NCBI GenBank assembly: GCA_030428105.1
Contig: JAUIBE010000018.1
Span: 1-52,180 of the forward strand
DNA from: Gammaproteobacteria bacterium
GTDB lineage: Bacteria; Pseudomonadota; Gammaproteobacteria; Xanthomonadales; SZUA-36
Length of the DNA: 52,180 nucleotides
Direction: 5' to 3'
Shown: positions 1 through 10,557 of the stretch, one piece after another
How positions within the stretch are numbered: the first letter of the stretch is position 1
Layout: each line of letters starts with the position of its first letter
The notes under the pieces: model-generated
Database searches by the model: none
What the model was told of the DNA's origin: nothing
Seen by the model: only the letters and a program-made list of their open reading frames with translations
Position numbers and translations under genes: made by a program

Positions 1-86
1 AGCTGCAACAGCTTGATCGCTTGCTGTAGCTGGGGCGAAAGCGCCAGCTTCTGGGTAAGCCTGAGTTGTAGTGACTGGTCAGCCAT
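1..86 (-). CDS. rpoN: RNA polymerase sigma-54 factor, N-terminal fragment
   Basis: The first 28 codons of a minus-strand gene run off the left edge of the window. The start is the ATG complementary to 84-86. The residues read MADQSLQLRLTQKLALSPQL and then a Gln-rich helix, which matches the conserved region I of sigma-54 (LxLrlsQqLxLTPQLqQAIxLLQ). This region contacts core polymerase and the bacterial enhancer-binding proteins. The gene follows lptB by 63 bases, the order found in many Proteobacteria (lptA-lptB-rpoN). The rest of the protein, including the RpoN box, is outside the window. Confidence 0.9.
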   Translation of the reverse strand, partial: MADQSLQLRLTQKLALSPQLQQAIKLLQ

Positions 87-149
87 GGCGAGTCCTGGGC
101 ATCCTGCCCGTTTCTGCATCCCCGGGCCATTGTACCCAAGGTGGTGCGA

Positions 150-869
150 TCACAGGCTGAATTCCCGCCCCAGGTAAACGTTTCGCACTTCTTCGTTGTG
201 CAGGATGGCTTCCGGTTCGCCCTCGGCCAGCACGCTGCCATTGTTGAGAATGTAGGCGTGATTGCAGATGCCAAGGGTCTCGCGAACGTTGTGGTCTGTG
301 ATCAGCACGCCGATGTTGCGGTCGGTGAGGTGCTCGACGATGCGCTGGATTTCCACCACCGAAATCGGGTCGATGCCGGCGAAAGGCTCGTCCAGCAGCA
401 TGAATCGGGGCTCAGAAGCCAGCGCGCGCGCAATTTCAGCGCGGCGCCTTTCGCCGCCGGAAAGGCTGATGCCTTTCTGCTCGGCCAGGTGGCTGATGCC
501 CAGGTCTTCCATCAGATCCTGCAAGCGTGACTCGCGGCCCGCGGCATCGAGGTCATCGCGCATTTCCAGGATCGCCAGGATATTGTCTTCCACGCTGAGG
601 CGGCGAAAAATCGACGCGTCCTGGGGGAGGTAGGCCACCCCCATCCCTGAGCGAATATTCACCGGTTGGTGGGTAATGTCGGTGTCATCCACCAGGATGC
701 GGCCGTGGTCGGCCGAGATCAGGCCGACAATCATGTAAAAGCAGGTGGTCTTGCCCGCGCCGTTGGGGCCCAGCAATCCAACTACTTTTCCGGGTTCTAC
801 CTGCATGCTCACGTCGTGCACCACTTCACGGCGCCCGTAGGTTTTGCGCAGGCCTTCGGCGCGCAGCAT
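150..869 (-). CDS. lptB: LPS export ABC transporter ATP-binding protein LptB
   Basis: Cytoplasmic ATPase of the LptB2FGC complex, which extracts lipopolysaccharide from the inner membrane and drives it over the LptA bridge. The protein has 239 residues, close to the usual 241. It shows Walker A GPNGAGKT (about 34-41), the signature LSGGERRR, Walker [13 protein letters not shown] and the switch His in ITDHNVRE. I chose the ATG complementary to 867-869 because the family begins a few residues before the first strand. The open frame extends 45 codons further upstream, but that part overlaps lptA and is low-complexity Arg/Pro. lptA stops 1 base upstream, so the two are probably translationally coupled. 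The motifs make the assignment very secure. Confidence 0.96.
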   Translation of the reverse strand: MLRAEGLRKTYGRREVVHDVSMQVEPGKVVGLLGPNGAGKTTCFYMIVGLISADHGRILVDDTDITHQPVNIRSGMGVAYLPQDASIFRRLSVEDNILAILEMRDDLDAAGRESRLQDLMEDLGISHLAEQKGISLSGGERRRAEIARALASEPRFMLLDEPFAGIDPISVVEIQRIVEHLTDRNIGVLITDHNVRETLGICNHAYILNNGSVLAEGEPEAILHNEEVRNVYLGREFSL

Positions 870-870
870 G

Positions 871-1527
871 TCAGTCGTTGTCCCCTTGGGCGGTTGGCGG
901 GTCTTCGGCGGGCGTGTTCTCGGCGGGCGTGTCATCGTTTGCCGGATCGTCGGACGGCAGTTCTTCCCCTGGCGTCTCTTCCGCCGGTGGTGTCGCAGGC
1001 GCATTGCCCTGTCGGTCTTCGATCAGCTCGGGGTCAAGCTGGATGCGAATCCGGCCATTATCCTGGGTGCCACTGCCCTGGAAGTGCTGGGCGTTGAGGT
1101 CGTACTGCAGCATCTCGCCGCTGACCTTGTACTGCGGGTGGTTGACGTCGGCGTCGCCGGTCAGGGTGACCATCCCGGTTGCCACCTGGTACTCAACTCG
1201 CGCCGCGGTGGCTTCCACCCGGCCTTGCTGCTCGATTTCCTGCTCAAGCGATACCGGGGCGCCGGTGAGAATAATCTCGCGCACCTTGCCCTCTACCTTT
1301 TCCACCTCGGCCAGCTCCGCCTTGATCAGCAAGGTGCCCTGGCGAATCAGGACATTGCCGCGCAGCTCGGCGCGGCCGTCACCCAGGCTGCCCACGGTGG
1401 TATCGGCATTGATTTCCAGTGGTTGCTGGCGGTCGCTTTGCAGCGCCCATGCGCCCATGCTGGCAAACATCAGCATGCAGACCGCCCAGCGGGCAAGCCG
1501 GTGAAGGGTGGGTTCACGGCGTGTCAT
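871..1527 (-). CDS. lptA: Lipopolysaccharide transport periplasmic protein LptA
   Basis: Periplasmic bridge protein that passes lipopolysaccharide from LptC to LptD. The 218-residue product has a signal peptide (Arg-rich n-region, hydrophobic stretch 14-26, cleavage near AWA-LQ). It is followed by an OstA/LptA beta-jellyroll: [10 protein letters not shown], then the repeated strand pattern with '[10 protein letters not shown]' and '[10 protein letters not shown]'. Residues from about 172 onward form an acidic, Pro/Glu/Thr-rich tail, so the protein is some 30 residues longer than typical LptA. Its first 14 bases overlap the end of lptC and it ends 1 base before lptB, consistent with a single operon. 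The domain assignment is secure, and the tail's role is unknown. Confidence 0.93.
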   Translation of the reverse strand: MTRREPTLHRLARWAVCMLMFASMGAWALQSDRQQPLEINADTTVGSLGDGRAELRGNVLIRQGTLLIKAELAEVEKVEGKVREIILTGAPVSLEQEIEQQGRVEATAARVEYQVATGMVTLTGDADVNHPQYKVSGEMLQYDLNAQHFQGSGTQDNGRIRIQLDPELIEDRQGNAPATPPAEETPGEELPSDDPANDDTPAENTPAEDPPTAQGDND

Positions 1528-2089
1528 AGATGGCGCTCACTTCGTTCAGCAGTTCGAATTGGTCATTGATCATGTCGACAAACATTCCGTTTGCGGCAAT
1601 CTGGTCGCCAGCGTGGCGGATATTAACCCTTGAATCGGTGGACGCCGTTCTCGGGGTTACCGCCAGCACCATGTCGCGGGTATCCAGCGTCACCGCATCG
1701 CTATCCTGGTCATTGTATCGAACAACCTGCACCTCTCCCGACAGCGAAACAAACTGCCGGTCGGCGGAGATAACGGCGGAATCCGACTCAATTTGCCAGT
1801 CGTTGCCTGACTCGCGGACGTAAATCTGCGGCTCGGTAATGCTGCCCACGCCGGTATCGGCATTGTTGCGCAGCACCGGGGCCTCGATGGTGGCGGCCAG
1901 TTGGCCCCGCTCGTCCAGCAGGCGGGCGCGGAAGTCGAACAGGGCGTAGTTCAGGCGGTTATCCAGTTGCGCCAGCGGCGCGCGCAGTTCCTGCTGGACG
2001 TCGCGGCTGGCCAGGAAGGAAACGATGGCCGCCAGCGCCAGCACGGCGATTCCCCGGCGGGTGGCCGGGCGCGTGAAATAGCGGGTCAT
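1514..2089 (-). CDS. lptC: LPS export system protein LptC
   Basis: Single-pass inner-membrane protein that accepts lipopolysaccharide from LptBFG and hands it to LptA. The 191 residues start with an Arg-rich cytoplasmic stub and one transmembrane segment (about 13-24, GIAVLALAAIVSFLA). A periplasmic beta-jellyroll follows, visible as alternating strands with 'VLRNNADTG', 'ISADRQFVSLSGEVQV' and 'AANGMFVDM', the typical YrbK/LptC pattern. It overlaps kdsC by 4 bases (ATGA) and lptA by 14 bases. Sequence conservation in this family is low, so the call rests on fold pattern, length and perfect operon position. Confidence 0.92.
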   Translation of the reverse strand: MTRYFTRPATRRGIAVLALAAIVSFLASRDVQQELRAPLAQLDNRLNYALFDFRARLLDERGQLAATIEAPVLRNNADTGVGSITEPQIYVRESGNDWQIESDSAVISADRQFVSLSGEVQVVRYNDQDSDAVTLDTRDMVLAVTPRTASTDSRVNIRHAGDQIAANGMFVDMINDQFELLNEVSAIYDTP

Positions 2090-2628
2090 GCCTCGAGAAT
2101 GTCCTTGAGAAGCTGCTCCTGGAGGCCACGGGCCTGCAGGATGAAATCACACAGTTCGCGGACGGCGCCGCGGCCGCCAGCAGCCGTTGTGACCCAGTGC
2201 ACGCGCTCGCGCACCATGGCTGCAGCATCTGCCGGCGCTACAGACAGGCCCACCTGGTCAAGCACCGGTACGTCGATCAGGTCATCGCCCGCGTAGGCAA
2301 CTTCGGAGGCATTCATGCCGGTTTCCGACAGCAACTCGGCAAACGCGTTCCGCTTGTTCTCGCGGCCCTGGTAAACCCGCTCAATGCCCAGTTGCGCGGC
2401 GCGGTCGCTGACCATCTGCGATTCGCGCGCGGTGATCAGGGCCACTTCGATATCGAAATGCTGTAAGGCCTTGATGCCCAGCCCGTCGCGGGTGGAAAAG
2501 GCCTTCAGTTCGTTGCCGTGCTTGTCGAAGTACAACCGTCCATCGGTCAGTACGCCGTCGACATCCAGCGCCAGCATGCGAATTTTGCGGGCGCGCTCGA
2601 TGAGATCCGACTTGTCCAGCGCGGGCAT
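2086..2628 (-). CDS. kdsC: 3-deoxy-D-manno-octulosonate 8-phosphate phosphatase KdsC
   Basis: HAD-superfamily phosphatase that hydrolyses Kdo-8-phosphate to Kdo, the inner-core sugar of lipopolysaccharide. The 180-residue length is typical of this cap-less tetrameric enzyme. Motif I is DVDGVLTDG (about 22-30) with both catalytic aspartates, motif II is in LITARES, and motif III/IV lies in 'AYAGDDLIDVPVL'. The start codon directly abuts the kdsD stop (no intervening base) and the end overlaps lptC by 4 bases, so translation is likely coupled. It acts in the cytoplasm directly after Kdo-8-phosphate synthase, which is not in this window. Confidence 0.96.
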   Translation of the reverse strand: MPALDKSDLIERARKIRMLALDVDGVLTDGRLYFDKHGNELKAFSTRDGLGIKALQHFDIEVALITARESQMVSDRAAQLGIERVYQGRENKRNAFAELLSETGMNASEVAYAGDDLIDVPVLDQVGLSVAPADAAAMVRERVHWVTTAAGGRGAVRELCDFILQARGLQEQLLKDILEA

Positions 2629-3624
2629 CTAGACCACCCCCGCCTTGAGCAGGTCCTGGAAATTCAGCGCACCCACCAGCTTGCCTTCGTCGTCCACCAC
2701 CAGCAGGCCCTGGATGCGATGGGTTTCCATCATGTGGGTTGCTTCGGCGGCCAGGGCGCCCGGGCCGATGGATTTTCCGCCGCGCGTCATCACCTCGGTG
2801 ATCGGGGTCTGGCGCAGGTCGTGGCCGGCGTCCAGGGTACGGCGCAGGTCGCCGTCGGTGTAAACGCCGATCGCCCGGCCGTTTTGGTCCACCACCGCGC
2901 ACATTCCAAGGCGCTTGCGGGTAATTTCAACGATGGCGTCGCTGATGCTGGCATCCTCGCCAACGCGGGGCACGGCGTCGCCGTCGTGCATCACATCGCG
3001 AATATGCAGCAGCAGGCGCTTGCCAAGCTGCCCCGCCGGGTGCGAGCGGGCGAAGTCGTCGCGGGTAAAGCCGCGCGCCTGTAGCAGGGCAACCGCCAGG
3101 GCATCCCCCATCGCCAGCGTTGCAGTGGTGCTGGAGGTGGGCGCCAGGCCCAGCGGACACGCTTCTTTCGCGACGCCCACGTTGATGTGAACGTCGGAGT
3201 GTTGTGCCAGGGTGGAGCCCGGGTTGCCGGTCATCGCAATGATGGTCACGCCGATGCGCTTGAGCAGCGGCAATATGACGTTCACCTCGTCGGTTTCGCC
3301 CGAGTTGGACAGCGCCAGGGTCACGTCTTCCGGCTTGATCATGCCGAGGTCGCCATGCACGGCCTCGGCTGGATGGACAAAGAACGAGGGGGTGCCGGTG
3401 CTGGCCAGGGTGGCGGCAATCTTGCTGCCAATGTGGCCGGACTTTCCGATGCCGATCACCACCACGCGGCCGCTGCACGACAGGATGGCATCGCAGGCCG
3501 TAGTGAACTGCTCGTCGATGCGGTCGGCCAGGGCGCTGATGGCCTCGGCTTCGGTTTCGATCACGGCCAGGGCCATCTGGCGGATGGCCTGGTGATCAAT
3601 CGGTGCTGCAGGCTTGCTGCTCAT
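2629..3624 (-). CDS. kdsD: Arabinose-5-phosphate isomerase KdsD
   Basis: Interconverts ribulose 5-phosphate and arabinose 5-phosphate, the first committed step to Kdo. The 331 residues comprise an N-terminal SIS sugar-isomerase domain (about 40-180; VIGIGKSGHIGSKIA, the SNSGET phosphate-binding loop and 'HPAEAVHGDLGM'). Two CBS domains follow (about 210-330; 'DVMHDGDAVP' and 'EVMTRGGKSIG'). Length and architecture match E. coli KdsD (328 aa). It follows the YrbG-type exchanger by 18 bases and abuts kdsC. The sequence and context make confusion with GutQ unlikely. Confidence 0.95.
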   Translation of the reverse strand: MSSKPAAPIDHQAIRQMALAVIETEAEAISALADRIDEQFTTACDAILSCSGRVVVIGIGKSGHIGSKIAATLASTGTPSFFVHPAEAVHGDLGMIKPEDVTLALSNSGETDEVNVILPLLKRIGVTIIAMTGNPGSTLAQHSDVHINVGVAKEACPLGLAPTSSTTATLAMGDALAVALLQARGFTRDDFARSHPAGQLGKRLLLHIRDVMHDGDAVPRVGEDASISDAIVEITRKRLGMCAVVDQNGRAIGVYTDGDLRRTLDAGHDLRQTPITEVMTRGGKSIGPGALAAEATHMMETHRIQGLLVVDDEGKLVGALNFQDLLKAGVV

Positions 3625-3642
3625 CGCGCCATTTTACTCGAT

Positions 3643-4623
3643 TCAACTGGGCTGAACCGGCGTGGCGGTCATCCACACCATCACCTGGTACACCGCGTAC
3701 ATCATCAGCAGCAGGGCGCCCGAACGGCGGCTGATGCGTCCCGGGCCGCGGAAACCGTAGGCCATGAAGAACAGCAGCACGGTGAACAGGAACATCACCG
3801 GGAAATCCTGCTTGAGCATGATGGGGTCTACCGACACCGGCTTGATGGTGGCGGCCAGCCCCAGTACGCCCAGGATGTTGAACATGTTGGAGCCGATGAT
3901 ATTGCCGATCGCCAGGTCATCCTCGCGCCGCAGGGCGCTGGTGACCGAAGCGGCCAGTTCCGGAAGGCTGGTGCCAAAGGCGATAATCGTAAGGCCGATA
4001 ACCGCTTCGGAAACGTGCAGAGAGCGGGCCACGAAAATGGCGCCGTCCACCAGGAAACTGGAGCTCAGGGGCAGAACGATGATGCCGACGCTGAGCCAGA
4101 TGGCGGCGGTTTTCATCGGCATATCGGTAGGGATCTCGGCTTCAAATTCCAGCGCCAGCGGATCCGACGCGCCGCGGCGCAGGCCCAGCCCCACCATCCA
4201 GCCCAGCATGCCGATCAGCCCGGCCACCATCAGCCAGCCCTCGGGGCGGGTATATTCCAAATCGGCGGCGAGGATGAAACTTGCCACCATGATGAACATC
4301 AAAAGGGGGTACTCGCGCTTGAGGGTTTCCGATTCCACCCTCAGCGGGTAGATCAGGGCGGTAAAGCCCAGGATCAGGCCGATGTTGGCAATGTTGGAGC
4401 CAATGGCGTTACCCACCGCCAGTTCGGGGTTGCCGCGATAGGCGGCCACGGCGGAAACCACCAGCTCAGGCGCCGAGGTGCCCAGGGCGACAATGGTCAG
4501 GCCGATAATCAGCGGAGACACGCCCAGGTTGCGCGCCATGGCGGACGCGCCGGCGATCAGTCGATCCGCGCCCCAGACCAGCAGGACAAAGCCGCCGACA
4601 AGTTGAATGATCGCAATTAGCAT
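3643..4623 (-). CDS. Calcium/sodium antiporter, YrbG type
   Basis: Inner-membrane cation exchanger of the CaCA superfamily (326 aa, about ten transmembrane helices). Both alpha-repeats are present: 'VALGTSAPELVVSAVAAYRG' with 'VGNAIGSNIANIGLILG' near the N-terminus, and 'IAFGTSLPELAASVTSA' with 'IGNIIGSNMFNILGVLG' in the second half. These are the ion-coordinating G-T-S-x-P-E and G-S-N motifs. I chose the ATG complementary to 4621-4623 because it begins directly at the first membrane helix; the longer frame would overlap the divergent ibaG. It is probably the first gene of the operon that continues with kdsD, as in E. coli. The ion specificity cannot be read from sequence. Confidence 0.92.
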   Translation of the reverse strand: MLIAIIQLVGGFVLLVWGADRLIAGASAMARNLGVSPLIIGLTIVALGTSAPELVVSAVAAYRGNPELAVGNAIGSNIANIGLILGFTALIYPLRVESETLKREYPLLMFIMVASFILAADLEYTRPEGWLMVAGLIGMLGWMVGLGLRRGASDPLALEFEAEIPTDMPMKTAAIWLSVGIIVLPLSSSFLVDGAIFVARSLHVSEAVIGLTIIAFGTSLPELAASVTSALRREDDLAIGNIIGSNMFNILGVLGLAATIKPVSVDPIMLKQDFPVMFLFTVLLFFMAYGFRGPGRISRRSGALLLMMYAVYQVMVWMTATPVQPS

Positions 4624-4726
4624 ATCGCTGGCGTGCTCAACGATGATTCCTTTAAGATGTCCGCCTCCAGATGGAATCCTGCCCCGTGCTGAAGCACATT
4701 CGTGGGCCCGAAAGACCCGACAGTCT

Positions 4727-6218
<1,492 letters not shown>

Positions 6219-6231
6219 CCGGTTTCAAGCC

Positions 6232-7800
6232 TTATTCAACCAATTCCGCGCTGGTAATCTGCACCTGCACCCGGCGGTTGATGTCGCCGGCGCCGCTGAT
6301 GCGCACGTTGAGCTCTTCCTGGGCCCACTTTCCGCCCTCGATAATTCCGCGCATCTCGCCGCTGCCACGACGGGTCTGGCCCGAGTCGTCGATCCAGGCG
6401 TAGTCGTACTTGATGTTGTCCAGCGGGGTGCGGGTCTGGTTGCCAATCTGCACCCAGACCTCGCCCTTGCTGTTGACCGCCAGCTGCGCAGCCACGTAGC
6501 GGGCAGCCTGCTCAGGCAGTTCCATTTCGAGGATGTCGCGTTCGGCCAATGCGCCCACCGGGCTCTGTGACTGCGCCGCGATGCGGAAGTGATCCATCGC
6601 CGAGGCGCGGCGGTTGGCCTTGAGGTCAAGCTGCCCCAGGGCGTGGTGGGCCTGGGCGGTTGGCATCAGCTCGACGCTGTGCTCCAGGTCGCGGCGTGCG
6701 GCCGATTCGTTGCCCAGTTCGTAATTGGCCAGGCCGCGGCGCAGCCAGCCGTAGAAAAAGCCGTCGTTGGCCGCTACCGCGGCGTCGTACGATTGCAGCG
6801 CCTTGCGCGTCTTGTCTTTCTCCGCGTGAATATCGCCCTGCATGGCCAGGAACAGCGACTCGCGCGGCTCGATTTTCATCGCCGCGTTGAGTTGTTTCTG
6901 TGCCGTGCCCCAATCGCCTTCGGCGGCTGCCTCACGGGCCTTGCCGTAATACTCGTAGGCGGGTTCAACCCGCCTCAGGTAGGCAGTTTTCTCTTCCCAG
7001 CGGGATTTTCCAGTCTCGCCGCCTTCATACCCCTCAGCGGCGAGTAGGTTCTCGGTCTCGCGGTTGTTTTCTACCCGCTCCTGGGACGGCGGGTGCGAGG
7101 CAAACAAGCCGCTGAGCCAATCCTGGTTGCGGCCTTCGGAGAGCCGCACGAAGGTTTCCTGCAGGTCAACTGCGCCCTCAGCATCGTAGCCGGCCTCGGC
7201 CATGTAACGCATGCCGTAGAGGTCGGCCTCGCGTTCCGCGTCGCGCCCGTATTTCTGGGTAACCAACTGGGCGCCGACCATGGGCACCAGCATGCCCATT
7301 TCGCGTGCGGCGGGAGAGTCCAGCGTGGTGCCGGCAATAATCATCCCGGCAACGGTGCCAATCTGGGTGATCACGCCCTTGGACTGGGCGCGCGCGCCGT
7401 GGGCAGCGTCGGCGTGAACGATCTCGTGGCCGAGAACGGCGGCCAGTTCGGCCTCGGAGTTCAGTTCAGTCAGCAGGCCGCGGTTGATGACGATCTTGCC
7501 GCCGGGCAGCGCCCAGGCGTTGGGCTGGGAGTTGTTGATAACCGAGAATTCGAAATCGATCTCGCTCTTGCGACGCGCGTGCTGCGCCAGGCGATCACCA
7601 ACTTCCTGGACATAGGCGGTGAGCTCGGGGTCGAGAACAAAGTCGCCGCCTTCCGACTGTTTCATCGGCGCGTACATCTGCGCGCCCACCGAGTTTTCCC
7701 AGTCGCTGCCGTAAAACTGCAGGTGGCGCTCGCCTGTTACCGGGTTGACTGCGCAGCCGGCAATGACCAACACGATAAGGAATACTTTGAGTCGATACAT
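6232..7800 (-). CDS. M48 family metalloprotease lipoprotein with TPR repeats (BepA-like)
   Basis: Periplasmic zinc protease of 522 residues. The N-terminus has a lipoprotein signal with lipobox VIAGC (Cys16), so it is probably anchored to the outer or inner membrane facing the periplasm. The zinc motif HEIVH is at about 125-129, with the third ligand Glu in 'READLYGMRYM' (about 191). From about 270 onward the sequence is helical, with TPR-like spacing ('EYYGKAREAAAEGDWGTAQK', 'SYDAAVAANDGFFYGWLRRG'). This is the BepA/YfgC layout, in which the protease acts on misassembled outer-membrane proteins such as LptD. The C-terminal 120 residues look like a beta-rich appendage absent from BepA. It converges on murA with 13 bases between stops. 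Confidence 0.85.
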   Translation of the reverse strand: MYRLKVFLIVLVIAGCAVNPVTGERHLQFYGSDWENSVGAQMYAPMKQSEGGDFVLDPELTAYVQEVGDRLAQHARRKSEIDFEFSVINNSQPNAWALPGGKIVINRGLLTELNSEAELAAVLGHEIVHADAAHGARAQSKGVITQIGTVAGMIIAGTTLDSPAAREMGMLVPMVGAQLVTQKYGRDAEREADLYGMRYMAEAGYDAEGAVDLQETFVRLSEGRNQDWLSGLFASHPPSQERVENNRETENLLAAEGYEGGETGKSRWEEKTAYLRRVEPAYEYYGKAREAAAEGDWGTAQKQLNAAMKIEPRESLFLAMQGDIHAEKDKTRKALQSYDAAVAANDGFFYGWLRRGLANYELGNESAARRDLEHSVELMPTAQAHHALGQLDLKANRRASAMDHFRIAAQSQSPVGALAERDILEMELPEQAARYVAAQLAVNSKGEVWVQIGNQTRTPLDNIKYDYAWIDDSGQTRRGSGEMRGIIEGGKWAQEELNVRISGAGDINRRVQVQITSAELVE

Positions 7801-7865
7801 GAAAACCTCTGTTCTCCAGCTTTGTTCGGGTCGTTCTGCTCAGCGAGCCCTGGCGGGCTGATGGC

Positions 7866-8690
7866 TTAACCGCCGTTGCGCGGGCGGCTGGCGCAGCCAG
7901 GCTCAGGGTCGATCGTGGCGCCGTCGATCACCAGCTCGGTAATGCGTAGCTCCATGTGGTCGCCATCGGTCTTGCCGTGCTCCATCCTCACCGGGATCAT
8001 CCCCAGTTTGCTGGCGAGCCACAAGCGCGTAAAGCGCGTGCTGCCTTCTCGCACCCGTTCCACCGGGGTGGTCTGAAGACACCCCAGGCTGGTCTCCAGC
8101 CACTCCTTTTCAAGCTGCCTGAAGAGCTGGGTCTCGATTTCGTCTTCCTTGACCAGCACGAATTCCAGGTTTTTCGAGCCCTCGGCCAGGCGGCGTCGCA
8201 GCTCCAGCTGCAAAGACATCGGGTCAACCGCACCATCAACCAGGTCGAGGACCATGGTGTCGCCATCTTCGGTGACCGTCACTTTTCCGCTCTGCCAGTT
8301 AAAGCTGGCCGATGAACTCTGGTTCGGGCCAATCCATTTCAGGTCGTGCAGATAGCTTTCCGGCCGAAAGCGGCCGCCAATCTCTATGCCTTCAACATAT
8401 TCGAAATCACGGAATTTTACGAGGCGCGCCATGCCGTGGGTGCCGATGCTTTCGCTTTTCATCACCCAGATGTTGTTCTGCTTTTCCAGGATGAACTCGG
8501 AGCGCGCCTGCAACTTGCCGTTGCGGTACACCGCGTAGCGGGCGGAATAGGGCACCAGTCCCGCCTCGGCGCCCTGGGCGACCACTGGCGGCGCCAGGGC
8601 GATGCTGGCCGCCACGATCAGCGCAACGCCCAGCAGCACCCGGCCAAGGCGAGGCAGGGCCGTGCCAATATTGGGCTTATTCGTTGTCAT
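7866..8690 (-). CDS. DUF3108 domain-containing exported protein
   Basis: 274-residue exported protein. An N-terminal signal peptide (hydrophobic 18-36, cleavage near VVA-Q) precedes a DUF3108 domain, recognised by the opening 'YSARYAVYRNGK' and by 'YLHDLKWIG' and 'LWLASKLGMIPVRMEH'. DUF3108 proteins are beta-rich and periplasmic, of unknown function, and are often found next to purN in Gammaproteobacteria. I chose the ATG complementary to 8688-8690, which has GGAAA upstream and overlaps the end of purN by 14 bases. The open frame has two further in-frame ATGs upstream. It is probably co-transcribed with purM-purN. Confidence 0.82.
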   Translation of the reverse strand: MTTNKPNIGTALPRLGRVLLGVALIVAASIALAPPVVAQGAEAGLVPYSARYAVYRNGKLQARSEFILEKQNNIWVMKSESIGTHGMARLVKFRDFEYVEGIEIGGRFRPESYLHDLKWIGPNQSSSASFNWQSGKVTVTEDGDTMVLDLVDGAVDPMSLQLELRRRLAEGSKNLEFVLVKEDEIETQLFRQLEKEWLETSLGCLQTTPVERVREGSTRFTRLWLASKLGMIPVRMEHGKTDGDHMELRITELVIDGATIDPEPGCASRPRNGG

Positions 8691-9345
8691 GGAGTTTTCC
8701 ATCATCACCAAGTAGCAGGGGAGCATTCAGCGTGCTGGCATCAAGCCGCACATTCTCCTCGCCGCATTCGACCTTGCTGCGGGTAAACAATTCAACCGTG
8801 GCCACCACCAGGCGATGCTCGAGCGGGCCGAGCCTCTGCGCCAGTTGCTGCGGGTTGTCGCCGGGAAGAATCGGGATACGCACCTGCGAAATGACCGGCC
8901 CGCCATCAAGCTGGGCGGTGAGAAAGTGGATGCTGGCGCCGTGTTCGCTATCACCAGCTTCAATCGCGCGTTGGTAGGTGTGCAGCCCGGGGTAAAGCGG
9001 TAGCAAGGAGGGGTGCAAATTGATCATCCGCCCCGCGTGGGCGCTCACCACCGCATCTCCGACCACGCGCATGAAGCCGGCGAACACGAACAGATCAGGT
9101 TGATGCACTGCCATCAGGCGCGCCAGGCTGGCGTCAAAGTCTTCGCGGCTGGCAAATGCGCCATGCTCGAGTACGCTGCATTCGATATTGGCTGCGCGCG
9201 CCTTGTCGAGACCGCTGGCGGAGGCGACATTGCTGATGACGTGGACAATCTCGATATCGAGGCGGCCTTGTGCCCGGGCGTCGATGAGCGCCTGAAGGTT
9301 GGTTCCCGAGCCCGAGACCAGGACGCAGATTTTCATCCTGGACAT
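8677..9345 (-). CDS. purN: Phosphoribosylglycinamide formyltransferase PurN
   Basis: Transfers a formyl group from 10-formyl-THF to GAR in the third step of purine synthesis. The 222 residues show the phosphate-binding LVSGSGTNLQALID loop and the catalytic Asn/His segment 'GRMINLHPSLLPLYPGLHTY', then 'HGASIHFLTAQLDGGPVI', which contains the catalytic Asp. I chose the first of two nearby ATGs (complementary to 9343-9345 and 9334-9336); the second would give a product 3 residues shorter. It lies 4 bases after purM and overlaps the DUF3108 gene. Function is certain, the start less so. Confidence 0.94.
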   Translation of the reverse strand: MSRMKICVLVSGSGTNLQALIDARAQGRLDIEIVHVISNVASASGLDKARAANIECSVLEHGAFASREDFDASLARLMAVHQPDLFVFAGFMRVVGDAVVSAHAGRMINLHPSLLPLYPGLHTYQRAIEAGDSEHGASIHFLTAQLDGGPVISQVRIPILPGDNPQQLAQRLGPLEHRLVVATVELFTRSKVECGEENVRLDASTLNAPLLLGDDGKLHDNE

Positions 9346-9349
9346 GGGT

Positions 9350-10477
9350 TCAGGCGAACTGGACCCGGTTGCCGTCGTCGGCTTTGATGACTTCGCCGAT
9401 ATCCAGGCTTTCAATCTCCTGGGCCGCCAGTTGGCCGAGGATATCGTCAGCGCGATCGGCCTCGACCGCCGCCACCATGCCGATGCCGCAGTTAAAGGTG
9501 CGGCGCATCTCGGTTTCAGATATGCCACCTTGTTGCTGCAGCCAGTCAAATACCGCGGGACGCTGCCAGGCGTCGTCGTAAATTCGCACGCCCAGGTCCT
9601 CGCCGAGCATGCGGATGATGTTCTCGCTCAGTCCGCCGCCGGTGACATGGGCCAGGCCGTCGATTGCGCCTGCTTTCAGCAAGGGCAGCAGCGGCTTGAC
9701 GTAGATGCGGGTGGGTTCCAGCAGCACTTCGCCAAGCGAGCGTTGCTTGCCGTCCGCACCATCGAAAACGTCGTCCAGAGATGCGCCGGAGCGCTCCACC
9801 ACCTTCCTGACCAGCGAATAACCGTTGGAGTGCACCCCGCTGGAAGCCATGCCTATCAGGCGGTGGCCGGCGCCGATGCGCGACCCGTCGAGCAGTTGCT
9901 CGCGCTCCACTGCGCCTACCGCGAAGCCGGCCAGGTCATAGTCGCCCTCGCCGTACATGCCGGGCATTTCTGCGGTTTCACCGCCCACCAGCGCGCAGCC
10001 GGCCTGGTGGCAACCCTCGGCGATGCCTTCAATCACGATCTGCGCAAGCTGCGGCTCCAGCTTGCCGGTAGCCAGGTAGTCGAGGAAAAACAGCGGTTCT
10101 GCGCCGGAGGTAAGAATGTCGTTGACGCACATCGCCACCAGGTCGATGCCAATGGTTTCATGGCGGTTGGCAAGGCGTGCCAGCATCAGCTTGGTGCCCA
10201 CGCCGTCGGTGCCGGAGACCAGCAGGGGGTCGCGCCAGCCCTCCTTCTTCAGGTCGAACAGGGCGCCGAAACCGCCAATTCCGCCAATGGCGCCGGGGCG
10301 TGCGGTTTTGCGAATGGCTGGCTTGATTTGCTCGACCAGCGCGTTGCCGGCGTCGATGTCTACACCGGCATCGCGGTAGGACAGGCCAGCTGGTGTGGCC
10401 GATTCACTGCTGGATGTGTTTTTCAAACTCCGGTTATTCAATTTGACTTGCCCGTTTTGATTGGTGGAATGAGCCAT
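9350..10477 (-). CDS. purM: Phosphoribosylformylglycinamidine cyclo-ligase PurM
   Basis: AIR synthetase, which closes the imidazole ring using ATP in de novo purine synthesis. The 375-residue product matches the E. coli enzyme from '[20 protein letters not shown]' onward. It shows the ATP-binding '[11 protein letters not shown]', then '[11 protein letters not shown]', '[11 protein letters not shown]', '[14 protein letters not shown]', '[11 protein letters not shown]' and 'NCGIGMV'. About 25 Ser/Asn-rich residues precede the conserved start. They may be a real extension or an overlong start; no alternative ATG lies nearer the conserved part. It is divergent from the DUF2066 gene, separated by 80 bases, and forms an operon with purN. 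Confidence 0.95.
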   Translation of the reverse strand: MAHSTNQNGQVKLNNRSLKNTSSSESATPAGLSYRDAGVDIDAGNALVEQIKPAIRKTARPGAIGGIGGFGALFDLKKEGWRDPLLVSGTDGVGTKLMLARLANRHETIGIDLVAMCVNDILTSGAEPLFFLDYLATGKLEPQLAQIVIEGIAEGCHQAGCALVGGETAEMPGMYGEGDYDLAGFAVGAVEREQLLDGSRIGAGHRLIGMASSGVHSNGYSLVRKVVERSGASLDDVFDGADGKQRSLGEVLLEPTRIYVKPLLPLLKAGAIDGLAHVTGGGLSENIIRMLGEDLGVRIYDDAWQRPAVFDWLQQQGGISETEMRRTFNCGIGMVAAVEADRADDILGQLAAQEIESLDIGEVIKADDGNRVQFA

Positions 10478-10557
10478 CCTGGCGGCCGCATATGGTATCG
10501 TATTTGCCGCCTTCAGACCGTACCACGGACCGGGTTCGCGGCTCCCCGGAAGACCAA

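Noticed and set aside
3187-4620. A 477-codon open frame on the plus strand opposite kdsD and yrbG
   Set aside because: Its translation is rich in His, Gln and Gly without any domain, the typical antisense shadow of high-GC genes, and both opposite genes are securely identified.
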